Of a DNA stretch of 37,240 nt, positions 1-7,473 are shown piece by piece. Location of the stretch: assembly GCA_902784565.1 (NCBI GenBank), contig CACZVE010000022.1:1-37240 (forward strand). Direction: 5' to 3'. This DNA comes from an uncultured Prevotellaceae bacterium. Lineage in GTDB: Bacteria; Bacteroidota; Bacteroidia; Bacteroidales; Bacteroidaceae. The translations under genes and the position numbers were made by a program. The notes below the pieces were generated by a model. That model made no database searches. It was not told where the DNA came from and worked only from the letters and a program-made list of their open reading frames with translations. The first letter of the stretch is position 1; each line of letters opens with the position of its first letter.

Positions 1-1065
1 CGTTATCACAAGAGCGTGAACCTCGGTATCCTGAAGTTCCTCGCTTTCGAGCAGACTTTCAAGAACTCTCTGACCACACTGCCGATGGGTGGTGCCAAGG
101 GTGGTTCCGATTTCTCTCCCCGTGGTAAGAGCGACGCTGAGGTGATGCGCTTCTGCCAGGCATTCATGAACGAACTCTATCGCGTGATTGGTCCGGATGA
201 GGACGTTCCCGCAGGTGATATCGGTGTAGGTGGTCGTGAGGTTGGCTATCTGTTCGGACAGTACAAGAAACTCACCCACCAGTTCCAGGGTGTGCTTACT
301 GGTAAGGGTATCCCCTTCGGTGGTTCACTGATCCGTCCTGAGGCTACTGGTTATGGTACCGTATACTTCCTCTGCTCGATGCTCGCTACCCGTAACATCG
401 ATATCAAGGGTAAGAAGGTGCTGATCTCTGGTGCCGGTAACGTGGCCCAGTATGCTGCCGAGAAGTGTCTGCAACTCGGTGCTATTCCTATGACCATGTC
501 TGACTCTGACGGTTACATCTACGATCCCGATGGTATCGATCGTGCAAAACTCGACTATATCATGGAGTTGAAGAACGTGGAGCGCGGACGTATCAAGGAG
601 TATGTTCAGGAGTATCCCACAGCCAAGTACTTCGAGGGCAAGCGCCCCTGGTATGAGAAGGCTGATATCGCCCTGCCTTGCGCTACCCAGAACGAGATCA
701 ACGGTGACGAGGCTGCTGCCCTCGTGAAGAATGGTGTGATTGCTGTGGCTGAGGGTGCTAACATGCCTTCACTGCCTGAGGCTATCAAGATCTTCCAGGA
801 TGCCAAGATCCTCTACTCTCCGGGTAAGGCTTCTAACGCCGGTGGTGTGTCTGTATCAGGTCTCGAGATGTCACAGAACTCTGAGCGTCTGTCATGGACG
901 GCTGAGGAGGTAGACAACTACCTGAAGCGCATCATGAACGACATTCACGAGAACTGCGTGAAGTATGGTACTGAGAAGGATGGCTACATCAACTACGTGA
1001 AGGGTGCCAACGTGGCCGGCTTCATGAAGGTTGCTAAGGCCATGATGGCTCAGGGCATCGTGTAA
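1..1065 (+). CDS. gdhA: NADP-type glutamate dehydrogenase, 3' portion (5' end outside window)
   Basis: Interconverts L-glutamate and 2-oxoglutarate plus ammonium in the cytoplasm, the main ammonium-assimilation step in many Bacteroidales. The frame is open from base 1, so the N-terminus lies upstream; the family is about 445 residues, so roughly 90 are missing. Visible are the catalytic-lysine segment PMGGAKGGSDF, the active-site block DVPAGDIGVGGREVGYL, the Rossmann glycine motif GAGNVAQYAAEKC and the C-terminal block KGANVAGFMKVAKAMMAQG. The gene is followed by a near-copy of its own last 13 codons and then by a hairpin terminator. I see no regulatory element because the promoter is outside the window. 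Identity is secure; NADP rather than NAD preference is inferred from overall similarity to the hexameric bacterial type. Confidence 0.95.
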   Translation, partial: RYHKSVNLGILKFLAFEQTFKNSLTTLPMGGAKGGSDFSPRGKSDAEVMRFCQAFMNELYRVIGPDEDVPAGDIGVGGREVGYLFGQYKKLTHQFQGVLTGKGIPFGGSLIRPEATGYGTVYFLCSMLATRNIDIKGKKVLISGAGNVAQYAAEKCLQLGAIPMTMSDSDGYIYDPDGIDRAKLDYIMELKNVERGRIKEYVQEYPTAKYFEGKRPWYEKADIALPCATQNEINGDEAAALVKNGVIAVAEGANMPSLPEAIKIFQDAKILYSPGKASNAGGVSVSGLEMSQNSERLSWTAEEVDNYLKRIMNDIHENCVKYGTEKDGYINYVKGANVAGFMKVAKAMMAQGIV

Positions 1066-1117
1066 GTTCGGCGAAGCCAAGGTTAACACGATGATGATGG
1101 CTCAGGGCATCGTATGA
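1027..1117 (+). repeat. Imperfect tandem duplication of the gdhA 3' end
   Basis: Bases 1027-1065 (last 13 codons of gdhA) are re-created at 1079-1117, 52 bases downstream and outside the gene. Twenty bases are identical (1042-1061 and 1094-1113, atgatggctcagggcatcgt). The upstream aaggtt block sits at the same 15-base offset in both, and both copies end in a stop codon. Read in frame the second copy gives KVNTMMMAQGIV and a stop, against KVAKAMMAQGIV and a stop in the gene. It is a duplicated or allele-exchanged gene end, not a separate gene. Confidence 0.8.
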
Positions 1118-1188
1118 TGACCACAGGGAATCATTTGACCAACACACTTAAAGTTATATAATGTAGAAAACAGTATTGTTTATGATAG

Positions 1189-1221
1189 GAGGGCAAGTTC
1201 GTGAGAATTTGCCCTCTTTTT
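1189..1221 (+). terminator. Rho-independent terminator of gdhA
   Basis: Perfect 8-bp stem gagggcaa (1189-1196) / ttgccctc (1209-1216) with a 12-nt loop, followed directly by a T run (1217-1221). It lies about 125 bases after the gdhA stop codon and before the rpsA promoter, separating the two transcripts. Confidence 0.85.
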
Positions 1222-1250
1222 GTTAATCTTTCCTAAAACCGTTAATTATT

Positions 1251-1276
1251 CACTTTTCACTTTTCACTTTTCACTT
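1251..1276 (+). repeat. Heptamer tandem repeat (CACTTTT)n before the rpsA promoter
   Basis: Three exact copies of cactttt (1251-1257, 1258-1264, 1265-1271) plus a partial fourth (1272-1276). The array ends 9 bases upstream of the -7 box at 1286, so the expected position of the -33 element falls inside it. Related YACYTYT heptamers occur at 4920-4951 and 5871-5913. Confidence 0.85.
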
Positions 1277-1285
1277 AAAAAGCAG

Positions 1286-1293
1286 TACCTTTG
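1286..1293 (+). promoter_or_regulatory. rpsA promoter, -7 box TACCTTTG
   Basis: Exact match to the Bacteroidota -7 consensus TAnnTTTG. No clean TTTG is present about 20 bases upstream; that position is taken up by the CACTTTT heptamer repeat. Transcription starting near 1300 would give a leader of about 130 nt. Confidence 0.8.
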
Positions 1294-1304
1294 CACCCGT
1301 TTTT

Positions 1305-1421
1305 GACCCCTAAAGGGGTCGTAGGGGCCGGAACAGGCGCTTGCTCCTATTGATTATTAACCCTTTAAAGATGGTCTGATAAACGTCTGTTCAGACCCCG
1401 CCCCGACAACAAACGAGGGGC
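1305..1421 (+). promoter_or_regulatory. Structured 5' leader of rpsA (three hairpins)
   Basis: Between the promoter and the rpsA start codon are three GC-rich hairpins: gacccc/ggggtc with loop taaa (1305-1320), ggtctg/cagacc (1373-1378 with 1392-1397) and gcccc/ggggc (1400-1404 with 1417-1421), the last ending 12 bases before the ATG. The long structured leader suggests translational feedback by S1, as known for rpsA in other bacteria, but I do not recognise a named RNA family here. The 1066-1433 gap otherwise holds the gdhA tail duplicate, a terminator, the heptamer array and the promoter. Confidence 0.55.
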
Positions 1422-1433
1422 AAAAAGTTTTTT

Positions 1434-3224
1434 ATGTCAGATTTAACAAAGAACGTACAGCCGTTACAGGACTTCGACTGGGAAGAGTTCGAGAATGGCA
1501 CCAGCGCAGGTGTTAACAAGGAAGCCCTTGACAAAGCGTACGACGAAACCCTGAACAAGGTAGCCGACCATCAGGTGGTTGACGGTAAGGTCATCAGTTT
1601 CGACAAGAAAGAAGTGGTCGTAAACATCGGTTACAAGAGCGACGGTATCATCCCCGCATCAGAATTCCGCTACAATCCCGACCTGAAGATCGGTGACGTA
1701 GTAGAAGTTTATGTAGAGAGCGCAGAGGACAAGAAAGGTCAACTGATTCTCTCTCACAAGAAGGCTCGCCTGAGCAAGTCTTGGGACCGTGTGAACGCCG
1801 CCCTCGATGCAGAGGAGGTGGTTCAGGGCTTCATCAAGTGTCGTACCAAGGGTGGTATGATTGTTGACGTGTTTGGTATCGAGGCATTCCTGCCCGGAAG
1901 CCAGATTGACGTTCATCCCATACGCGACTACGACCAGTTCGTGGGCAAGACCATGGAGTTCAAGATCGTGAAGATCAACCAGGAGTTCCGCAATGTCGTT
2001 GTGTCTCACAAGGCTCTCATCGAACAGGAACTCGAGGCCCAGAAGAAGGAGATCATCGGTCGCCTGGAGAAGGGACAGATCCTCGAGGGTACTGTCAAGA
2101 ATATCACGACCTACGGTGTATTCGTCGACCTCGGCGGTGTGGACGGACTGATCCATATCACAGACCTCTCTTGGGGTCGCGTAGACGATCCTCACAAGGT
2201 GGTGGAACTCGACCAGAAGATCAATGTGGTGATCCTCGACTTCGACGACGAGAAGCGTCGTATCGCCCTCGGTCTGAAGCAACTCACACCGCATCCTTGG
2301 GATGCTTTGGATGCCGACCTCAAGGTGGGTGACCACGTGAAGGGTAAGGTAGTCGTGATTGCTGACTACGGTGCATTTGTAGAGGTTCAGCCCGGTGTTG
2401 AGGGTCTGATCCACGTCAGTGAGATGTCTTGGAGCCAGCACCTCCGTTCTGCTCAGGAGTTCCTGAAGGTAGGCGACGATGTAGAGGCTGTGATCCTGAC
2501 ACTCGACCGCGACGAGCGTAAGATGTCTCTCGGTATCAAACAACTCCGCGAGGATCCCTGGGAGGATATCGAGGCTAAATATCCTGTGGGCAGCAAACAC
2601 ACTGCCAAGGTGCGCAACTTCACCAACTTCGGTGTGTTCGTAGAACTGGAAGAGGGTGTCGATGGTCTGATCCACATCAGCGACCTGTCTTGGACCAAGA
2701 AGGTGAAGCACCCCTCAGAGTTCACACAGGTAGGTGCCGAGATCGAGGTGATCGTCCTCGACATCGACAAGGAGAACCGTCGTCTTTCTCTCGGTCACAA
2801 GCAACTCGAGGACAATCCTTGGGATGTGTTCGAGGAGAAGTTCACCGTTGGCTCTATCCACGAGGGTAAGATTACCGAACTCATGGAGAAGGGTGCTGTG
2901 GTGGCCCTCGACGAGAACGTGGAAGGGTTTGCTACGCCGAAGCACCTGCAGAAGGAGGATGGCACACAGGCTCAGGCCGGTGAGACACTGCCCTTCAAGG
3001 TGATTGAGTTCAATAAGGACAGCAAGCGTATCATCCTCTCTCACAGTCGTACCTTCGAGGATCCTGCCCGTGAGGAGAAGAAGGCTGCCGCTGCTGCCAA
3101 GAAGACTGCTCCGCGTGCCAAGAAGGAAGAGTCTCCGAAGATTGAGAACGTAGCAGCCAGCACCACGCTGGGCGACATCGACGTCCTCGCTGAGTTGAAG
3201 GCTAAGATGGAAAAGGGTGAGTAA
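1434..3224 (+). CDS. rpsA: 30S ribosomal protein S1
   Basis: RNA-binding ribosomal protein that helps recruit mRNA to the 30S subunit. 596 residues with six S1/OB-fold repeats starting near residues 46, 123, 214, 298, 385 and 471. Repeats 3-5 are the most canonical, with GVFVDLGGVDGLIHITDLSW, GAFVEVQPGVEGLIHVSEMS and GVFVELEEGVDGLIHISDLS. The acidic N-terminus and the Ala/Lys-rich tail (residues ~545-570) are typical of Bacteroidota S1. The ATG at 1434 follows a T-rich stretch without a Shine-Dalgarno sequence, as expected in this phylum, where S1-dependent initiation is considered important. Transcribed alone: own promoter at 1286, terminator at 3243. Confidence 0.97.
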   Translation: MSDLTKNVQPLQDFDWEEFENGTSAGVNKEALDKAYDETLNKVADHQVVDGKVISFDKKEVVVNIGYKSDGIIPASEFRYNPDLKIGDVVEVYVESAEDKKGQLILSHKKARLSKSWDRVNAALDAEEVVQGFIKCRTKGGMIVDVFGIEAFLPGSQIDVHPIRDYDQFVGKTMEFKIVKINQEFRNVVVSHKALIEQELEAQKKEIIGRLEKGQILEGTVKNITTYGVFVDLGGVDGLIHITDLSWGRVDDPHKVVELDQKINVVILDFDDEKRRIALGLKQLTPHPWDALDADLKVGDHVKGKVVVIADYGAFVEVQPGVEGLIHVSEMSWSQHLRSAQEFLKVGDDVEAVILTLDRDERKMSLGIKQLREDPWEDIEAKYPVGSKHTAKVRNFTNFGVFVELEEGVDGLIHISDLSWTKKVKHPSEFTQVGAEIEVIVLDIDKENRRLSLGHKQLEDNPWDVFEEKFTVGSIHEGKITELMEKGAVVALDENVEGFATPKHLQKEDGTQAQAGETLPFKVIEFNKDSKRIILSHSRTFEDPAREEKKAAAAAKKTAPRAKKEESPKIENVAASTTLGDIDVLAELKAKMEKGE

Positions 3225-3242
3225 AATCATATTTCCCTCAAT

Positions 3243-3273
3243 AAAAAAGGTGTCCGAGTGGACACCTTTTTTT
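3243..3273. terminator. Bidirectional terminator between rpsA and the C69 dipeptidase gene
   Basis: Near-perfect hairpin: A6 plus ggtgtcc (3243-3255), loop gagt, ggacacc plus T7 (3260-3273). With A and T tracts on both sides it can end transcription from either strand, and it lies between convergent genes. The far end overlaps the stop codon of the minus-strand gene (3272-3274). Confidence 0.9.
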
Positions 3274-4993
3274 ATTGAGGTATAGCCAGGCGATCACTGA
3301 TGATCTTGCGGGCGTAGCGCTCGGGATAACCGGGACGCTGCACACGCTCACCAAGACCGTATTTGTTACGCTTGAAGGCACCGTTCTCGTCGGTGGGTTT
3401 CACCACGCTGTCATTGAACTTCACGATGAGATGGAAGGCGAGTTGCTGCCAACGGGCTATCATCTCGTCGCCCTTCTGACAACTGTAATTGGTGAGGAAC
3501 CGTACACGTGCATCGCCTTCAAGGGCCAGCGCCTGCACCTCGATCTGTGCCTGTAACTTATCGTACGAGGCATCGAGGGAGTCGCGCACAGCCTGCAAGG
3601 TGGGGAACATCAGCGAATAACGGGGGTAGACCATGTTCGAAACCCAGTTACACACCCAATAGGCATTGTCCATCGAGAAGGTGATTTCATCGGCACCCTC
3701 GCCGGAGAAACACTTCGGCAGACGGGTCATACAGTTGTACATCGGGGTGTAGGCCACCATGTTACCATCGTCGTTACCAAACCAGAAACATCCGCCAATC
3801 TCACGGGGCAGTGAGGAGCGCATCTGCGAGATATACGTCCAGACAGTCTGGAAGGTGCTGGTGGTACGCTCATTGAAATACTCCTTGCCATCAACCTTGT
3901 AGGAAAGGGGCGACAGACGGTAAGGCATCTCGAACATACCACCTCCGATGTCGGAGTCGAGGGCGAAGGGGGTGCCTTCGTAATGGTCGCGCATGGCCTC
4001 ACGTAACATCTGCAAGGTGACCTTCTTGTTGGGGATGATCCACAGGGGCATGGGCTCAGCATCCTTCTCGATACCGGCTGCATAAGGCACGTACTTCGAG
4101 AAATCATCGGCAAAACGGTTGAAGAAACTCCACACACGGGCCTCACAATAACGACGTCCGGAGAAGTCGGGGGCTGCATAGGCGGCATTATAGGAGAAAT
4201 CGGCATCCTTACCGTCGAACCAACCCATCGTACGTGCATACCTTATTATATTATCTGAATAGACCACGAGGTTGGGTACGGGCTTCTTGCCACCTATGGG
4301 GAATTTCTTATGCAGGTCCTTTATCCTGACAGGCGTATAACGACCATCGAGGAACTGGGTGATACGACTCTGGTTGGCATGGGCGGCGATGGCGTCGTCA
4401 GGAATGCGGACAGCCACCCAGACAGTGCGCCCTGCCTCCTTGGTACGGTCTGGCCCACATCCCATCATCTCCAACATCCACGCTTCGTCCTTGTCAGCCA
4501 CGGAGAAGGTCTCACCCTCGGAACAGTAGCCGTACTGCTCCACGAGGGATGTCATGATCTGTAAAGCCTCACGGGCGGTCTTGGCACGCTGGAGGGTGAT
4601 ATAGATCAGGGAACCGTAGTCAATGATACCTGTGGAGTCCACCATCTCCTCACGACCTCCGAAGGTGGTCTCACCGATGGTGACTTGCCACTCGTTCGAG
4701 TTGCCGATGACGTTATAGGTCTCTGGAGCCTCTGCTATCTCACCCAGGTATTTGTTGGTGTCCCACTCATACACCTTCAGCATATCGCCAGGATGATGCT
4801 TGGCGGCTGGATAATGGTAGAGTGGCATAAAGGCCCCATAGGAGTCACAATGATAGGTGACGAACACACTGCCGTCGGCACTGGCCTGCTTACCCACGAT
4901 GAAGTTGGTACAGGCGCTTAGAGGTGAGAGGTAAGAGGTGAGAGGTAAGAGAATACCTGTCAGTATCCCTATGATCAATAAACGCTTCTTCAT
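3272..4993 (-). CDS. Secreted C69-family (PepD-like) dipeptidase
   Basis: 573-residue Ntn-hydrolase-type dipeptidase. The N-terminus is a signal peptide (MKKRLLIIGILTGILLPLTS...LSA) followed by CTNFIVGKQASADGSVFV. In C69 peptidases the cysteine at the start of the mature chain is the nucleophile, so export and cleavage after Ala would generate the active enzyme, which probably acts in the periplasm or outer envelope on di- or tripeptides. Other conserved-looking blocks are DEAWMLEMMGCGPDR and the region around NQSRITQF. The middle of the signal peptide is encoded by a heptamer tandem repeat (4920-4951). It starts 19 bases after nadC and may be read with cstA and nadC. A role in peptide scavenging fits CstA, a known peptide-uptake protein in enterobacteria, but the link is inferred. 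Confidence 0.85.
   Translation of the reverse strand: MKKRLLIIGILTGILLPLTSYLSPLSACTNFIVGKQASADGSVFVTYHCDSYGAFMPLYHYPAAKHHPGDMLKVYEWDTNKYLGEIAEAPETYNVIGNSNEWQVTIGETTFGGREEMVDSTGIIDYGSLIYITLQRAKTAREALQIMTSLVEQYGYCSEGETFSVADKDEAWMLEMMGCGPDRTKEAGRTVWVAVRIPDDAIAAHANQSRITQFLDGRYTPVRIKDLHKKFPIGGKKPVPNLVVYSDNIIRYARTMGWFDGKDADFSYNAAYAAPDFSGRRYCEARVWSFFNRFADDFSKYVPYAAGIEKDAEPMPLWIIPNKKVTLQMLREAMRDHYEGTPFALDSDIGGGMFEMPYRLSPLSYKVDGKEYFNERTTSTFQTVWTYISQMRSSLPREIGGCFWFGNDDGNMVAYTPMYNCMTRLPKCFSGEGADEITFSMDNAYWVCNWVSNMVYPRYSLMFPTLQAVRDSLDASYDKLQAQIEVQALALEGDARVRFLTNYSCQKGDEMIARWQQLAFHLIVKFNDSVVKPTDENGAFKRNKYGLGERVQRPGYPERYARKIISDRLAIPQ
4920..4951 (-). repeat. Heptamer repeat (CTCTYAC)n encoding part of a signal peptide
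   Basis: Four and a half copies of a heptamer alternating ctcttac and ctctcac on the minus strand. It encodes the LLPLTSYLSPL stretch of the dipeptidase signal peptide. In register it is a variant of the YACYTYT heptamers at 1251-1276 and 5871-5913. Because 7 is not a multiple of 3, loss or gain of one unit would shift the reading frame. Confidence 0.85.
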
Positions 4994-5012
4994 AACTTCA
5001 ATTCTTCAATTC

Positions 5013-5864
5013 TCACTCGCAGGCTTTAAACGACATATCCAGTCCTTTCACACTATGTGTCAGGGCACCCACCGACACAAAGTCAACACCCTGTTCGGCA
5101 TAGTCACGGATCGTATCGAAGGTGATACCCCCACTCGACTCTGTCTCATAGCGGCCTCCAATGATGTCCACAGCCTTCTTGGTGTCAGGCACGGAGAAGT
5201 TATCGAGCATGATACGGTTTACGCCACCATGATCCAACACCTGTTGAAGTTCATCGAAGTTGCGCACCTCAATCTCAATCTTCAAGTCGAGACCTTTCGC
5301 TTTCAGATACTGATGACAACGGTCGATGGCATTGGTGATGCCTCCGGCAAAGTCGACGTGGTTGTCCTTCAACAGGATCATGTCGAAGAGTCCGATACGA
5401 TGGTTACAACCACCTCCGATCTTCACGGCCTGCTTTTCCAGCATACGCATGCCTGGGGTGGTCTTACGGGTGTCGAGCACGCGGGTATGGGTGCCCTTCA
5501 GACGCTGCACATACTTGTCCGTCATCGTGGCGATGCCACTCATACGCTGCATGATGTTCAGCATCAGACGCTCTGTCTGCAACAGGGAACGCACCTTACC
5601 TGTGACAATCATGGCGATGTCGCCCTTCTTCACACGGGAGCCGTCACCCATCAGCACCTCCACCTGCATGGTGGGGTCGAAACGGTGGAACACTTCCTTG
5701 GCAATCTCCACACCAGCGAGGATGCCATCCTCCTTGATGAGCAGGTGCGACTTACCCATCGCATCTTCGGGAATACAACACAACGTGGTGTGGTCACCAT
5801 CGCCAATATCTTCTGCAAACGACAGATCAATCAGTCTGTCAACGAGTTCTTCAACACTTAACAT
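5013..5864 (-). CDS. nadC: Nicotinate-nucleotide pyrophosphorylase (quinolinate phosphoribosyltransferase)
   Basis: Cytoplasmic NAD biosynthesis enzyme that converts quinolinate and PRPP to nicotinate mononucleotide, CO2 and PPi. 283 residues, normal for the family. Signature blocks are visible: AEDIGDGDHTT near the N-terminus, LNIMQRMSGIATMT, the PRPP/quinolinate-binding VLDTRKTTPGMRMLEKQAV, GGGCNHRIGLFDMILLKDNH and IMLDNFSVPD, with the C-terminal SSGGITFDTIRDYAEQGVDF. It begins 26 bases after cstA and ends 19 bases before the dipeptidase gene, so co-transcription is likely. nadA and nadB are not in the window. Confidence 0.96.
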   Translation of the reverse strand: MLSVEELVDRLIDLSFAEDIGDGDHTTLCCIPEDAMGKSHLLIKEDGILAGVEIAKEVFHRFDPTMQVEVLMGDGSRVKKGDIAMIVTGKVRSLLQTERLMLNIMQRMSGIATMTDKYVQRLKGTHTRVLDTRKTTPGMRMLEKQAVKIGGGCNHRIGLFDMILLKDNHVDFAGGITNAIDRCHQYLKAKGLDLKIEIEVRNFDELQQVLDHGGVNRIMLDNFSVPDTKKAVDIIGGRYETESSGGITFDTIRDYAEQGVDFVSVGALTHSVKGLDMSFKACE

Positions 5865-5870
5865 ATACTA

Positions 5871-5913
5871 TCACTTTTACTTTTCACTTCTCACTTTTCA
5901 CTTCTCACTTCTC
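5871..5913 (+). repeat. Heptamer repeat (ACTTYTC)n across the cstA/nadC junction
   Basis: On the plus strand cactttt is followed by five heptamers acttttc, acttctc, acttttc, acttctc, acttctc (5879-5913). The array fills almost all of the 26-base gap between cstA and nadC and also encodes the last codons of CstA on the minus strand (EVRSEK and the stop). It is the same repeat family as at 1251-1276. Confidence 0.85.
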
Positions 5914-7354
5914 TCCTGTACCATAGGCAGAACCAGACGATGGCCACAATGAGGCAGGCGATGCCAAAGCCATAGGCCACTGTTTCGGGCAGTCCCAGCA
6001 TCTGCTTCGAGACGAAGAAATAGGTAGAGCAAACGGTCGTCATAAAGAGTGCTGGAATCAGTGCAATCCAGAAACATTTCTTGTTGCGCACCAGATAGAC
6101 CGTCAGCGTCCACAGGGTAAACACAGCCAGGGTCTGGTTACTCCAACCGAAGTATTGCCAGATGGTATTGAAACCGTCAGGATTCTCTATCTGCCAGATC
6201 AACATGGCGATGGAAACGGCAAACAATGGAATACAGATCATCAGGCGTTTGACGATGGGACGCTGGTCGAGTTTGAGCCACTCTGCCACAATCAGACGGG
6301 CACTGCGGAAGGCGGTATCGCCAGAGGTGATGGGGGCTGCCACCACACCCAACATGGCGAGGACAGCACCTGCCACACCCAACCAGTCGTTACATACCAG
6401 ATTCACGACAGCAGGTGCCGAGGTATAGAAACCTTTCGTGGCCTGCTCGATAAGGGTATAGCCAGGGGCTGGATCGCCATAGAAGAACCAGGCTGCCACC
6501 GTAGCCCAGATCAGGGCTACCACACCCTCGGTAATCATGGCACCGTAGAAAATAGGACGACCCATCTTCTCACTCTTCACGCAACGGGCCATCAACGGAC
6601 TCTGTGTGGCGTGGAAGCCGGAGATGGCACCACAGGCCACCGTGATAAACAATGCCGGGAAGATTGCATCCTTCCACGTTTCCGGTTCTGTGGCGGCTCC
6701 CATATTATAGAGGTTTGTCCACAACTCTGGCAATGAGGGCCAGTGGATGAACAACCATACCATCAGGGCGGCTGCCATAAACAGCAGCGAGAAGGCAAAC
6801 AAGGGATATACTTTTCCGATGATCTTGTCGATGGGCAGCATCGTGGCAATGATGTAATAGCAGAAGATGATAATAATCCACATGATGGACTCGCCACCGA
6901 TGGAATGCAGAATCTCCGCAGGCGAATATACAAACACCGTTCCCACCATGATGAGCAACAGCACGGTAAATACCAGCATGATACCCTTCGTGGTCTTGCC
7001 TAAGTAACGGCCAATTAGTTCTGGCAGTCCGGCTCCGTCGTGACGCATGGAGAGCATACCACTCAGGTAGTCATGGACGGCTCCGGCGAAGATACATCCG
7101 AAGACAATCCACAGATAGGCCACAGGACCGAACTTAGCACCCATGATGGCACCGAAGATGGGACCCGTTCCTGCAATGTTCAGAAACTGGATCATGAAGA
7201 TCTTCCAGTTGGGAAGCACAATATAGTCAAGCCCGTCGGCTTTCGCCACAGCAGGCGTCACACGGTCATCTGGTCCGAAGACGCGTTCCACGAACCGTCC
7301 GTAGAGCAGATAACCCAACACAAGAGCCACAAGACTCAAAAGAAATGAAATCAT
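5891..7354 (-). CDS. cstA: Carbon starvation protein A family transporter
   Basis: Multi-pass inner-membrane transporter of the CstA/BtsT family, which imports peptides or pyruvate. 487 residues, against about 700 in E. coli CstA; the shorter form is common in Bacteroidota. Conserved N-terminal blocks include LNIAGTGPIFGAIMGAKFGP, AGAVHDYLSGMLSMRHDGAG and, further on, CGAISGFHATQSPLMARC and PITSGDTAFRSARL. More than ten hydrophobic segments span the rest. It is first in the row cstA-nadC-dipeptidase and has a TAATTTTG -7 box (7388-7395, minus strand). The final six residues and stop codon are made of heptamer repeat sequence, so the C-terminus probably varies between strains. Which substrate it moves cannot be told from sequence. 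Confidence 0.93.
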   Translation of the reverse strand: MISFLLSLVALVLGYLLYGRFVERVFGPDDRVTPAVAKADGLDYIVLPNWKIFMIQFLNIAGTGPIFGAIMGAKFGPVAYLWIVFGCIFAGAVHDYLSGMLSMRHDGAGLPELIGRYLGKTTKGIMLVFTVLLLIMVGTVFVYSPAEILHSIGGESIMWIIIIFCYYIIATMLPIDKIIGKVYPLFAFSLLFMAAALMVWLFIHWPSLPELWTNLYNMGAATEPETWKDAIFPALFITVACGAISGFHATQSPLMARCVKSEKMGRPIFYGAMITEGVVALIWATVAAWFFYGDPAPGYTLIEQATKGFYTSAPAVVNLVCNDWLGVAGAVLAMLGVVAAPITSGDTAFRSARLIVAEWLKLDQRPIVKRLMICIPLFAVSIAMLIWQIENPDGFNTIWQYFGWSNQTLAVFTLWTLTVYLVRNKKCFWIALIPALFMTTVCSTYFFVSKQMLGLPETVAYGFGIACLIVAIVWFCLWYRREVRSEK

Positions 7355-7387
7355 AGTTGTTAATCGTTTAATGCTTTATTTTCATGG

Positions 7388-7395
7388 CAAAATTA
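7388..7395 (-). promoter_or_regulatory. cstA promoter, -7 box TAATTTTG
   Basis: On the minus strand TAATTTTG matches TAnnTTTG exactly and lies 34 bases upstream of the cstA start codon. It diverges from the plus-strand promoter at 7438, with three short direct repeats in between. I do not see a convincing -33 TTTG. Confidence 0.65.
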
Positions 7396-7399
7396 CAAA

Positions 7400-7429
7400 T
7401 AATCTGCGATAATCTGTGAAATCTGTGGC
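7400..7429. repeat. Three 10-bp direct repeats between divergent promoters
   Basis: taatctgcga (7400-7409), taatctgtga (7410-7419) and aatctgtggc (7420-7429) form a 10-bp-spaced array, one helical turn per unit, centred between the cstA promoter and the hexuronate operon promoter. It could be an operator for either gene set, or just a low-complexity repeat; the regulator is not in the window. Confidence 0.55.
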
Positions 7430-7437
7430 TTTTTTTG

Positions 7438-7445
7438 TATCTTTG
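7438..7445 (+). promoter_or_regulatory. Promoter of the hexuronate operon, -7 box TATCTTTG
   Basis: Exact TAnnTTTG match. Transcription would begin near 7450, about 25 bases before the TTG start codon at 7474. Any start codon upstream of this box (for example the in-frame TTG at 7435) is therefore excluded. Confidence 0.8.
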
Positions 7446-7473
7446 CACCAAAATTCATCAAAAAGACATTATT

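Noticed and set aside
1659-2711. 350-codon minus-strand frame inside rpsA; similar frames opposite nadC, uxaB and rpoD
   Set aside because: All are complements of strongly conserved genes and show no independent start signals or domains.
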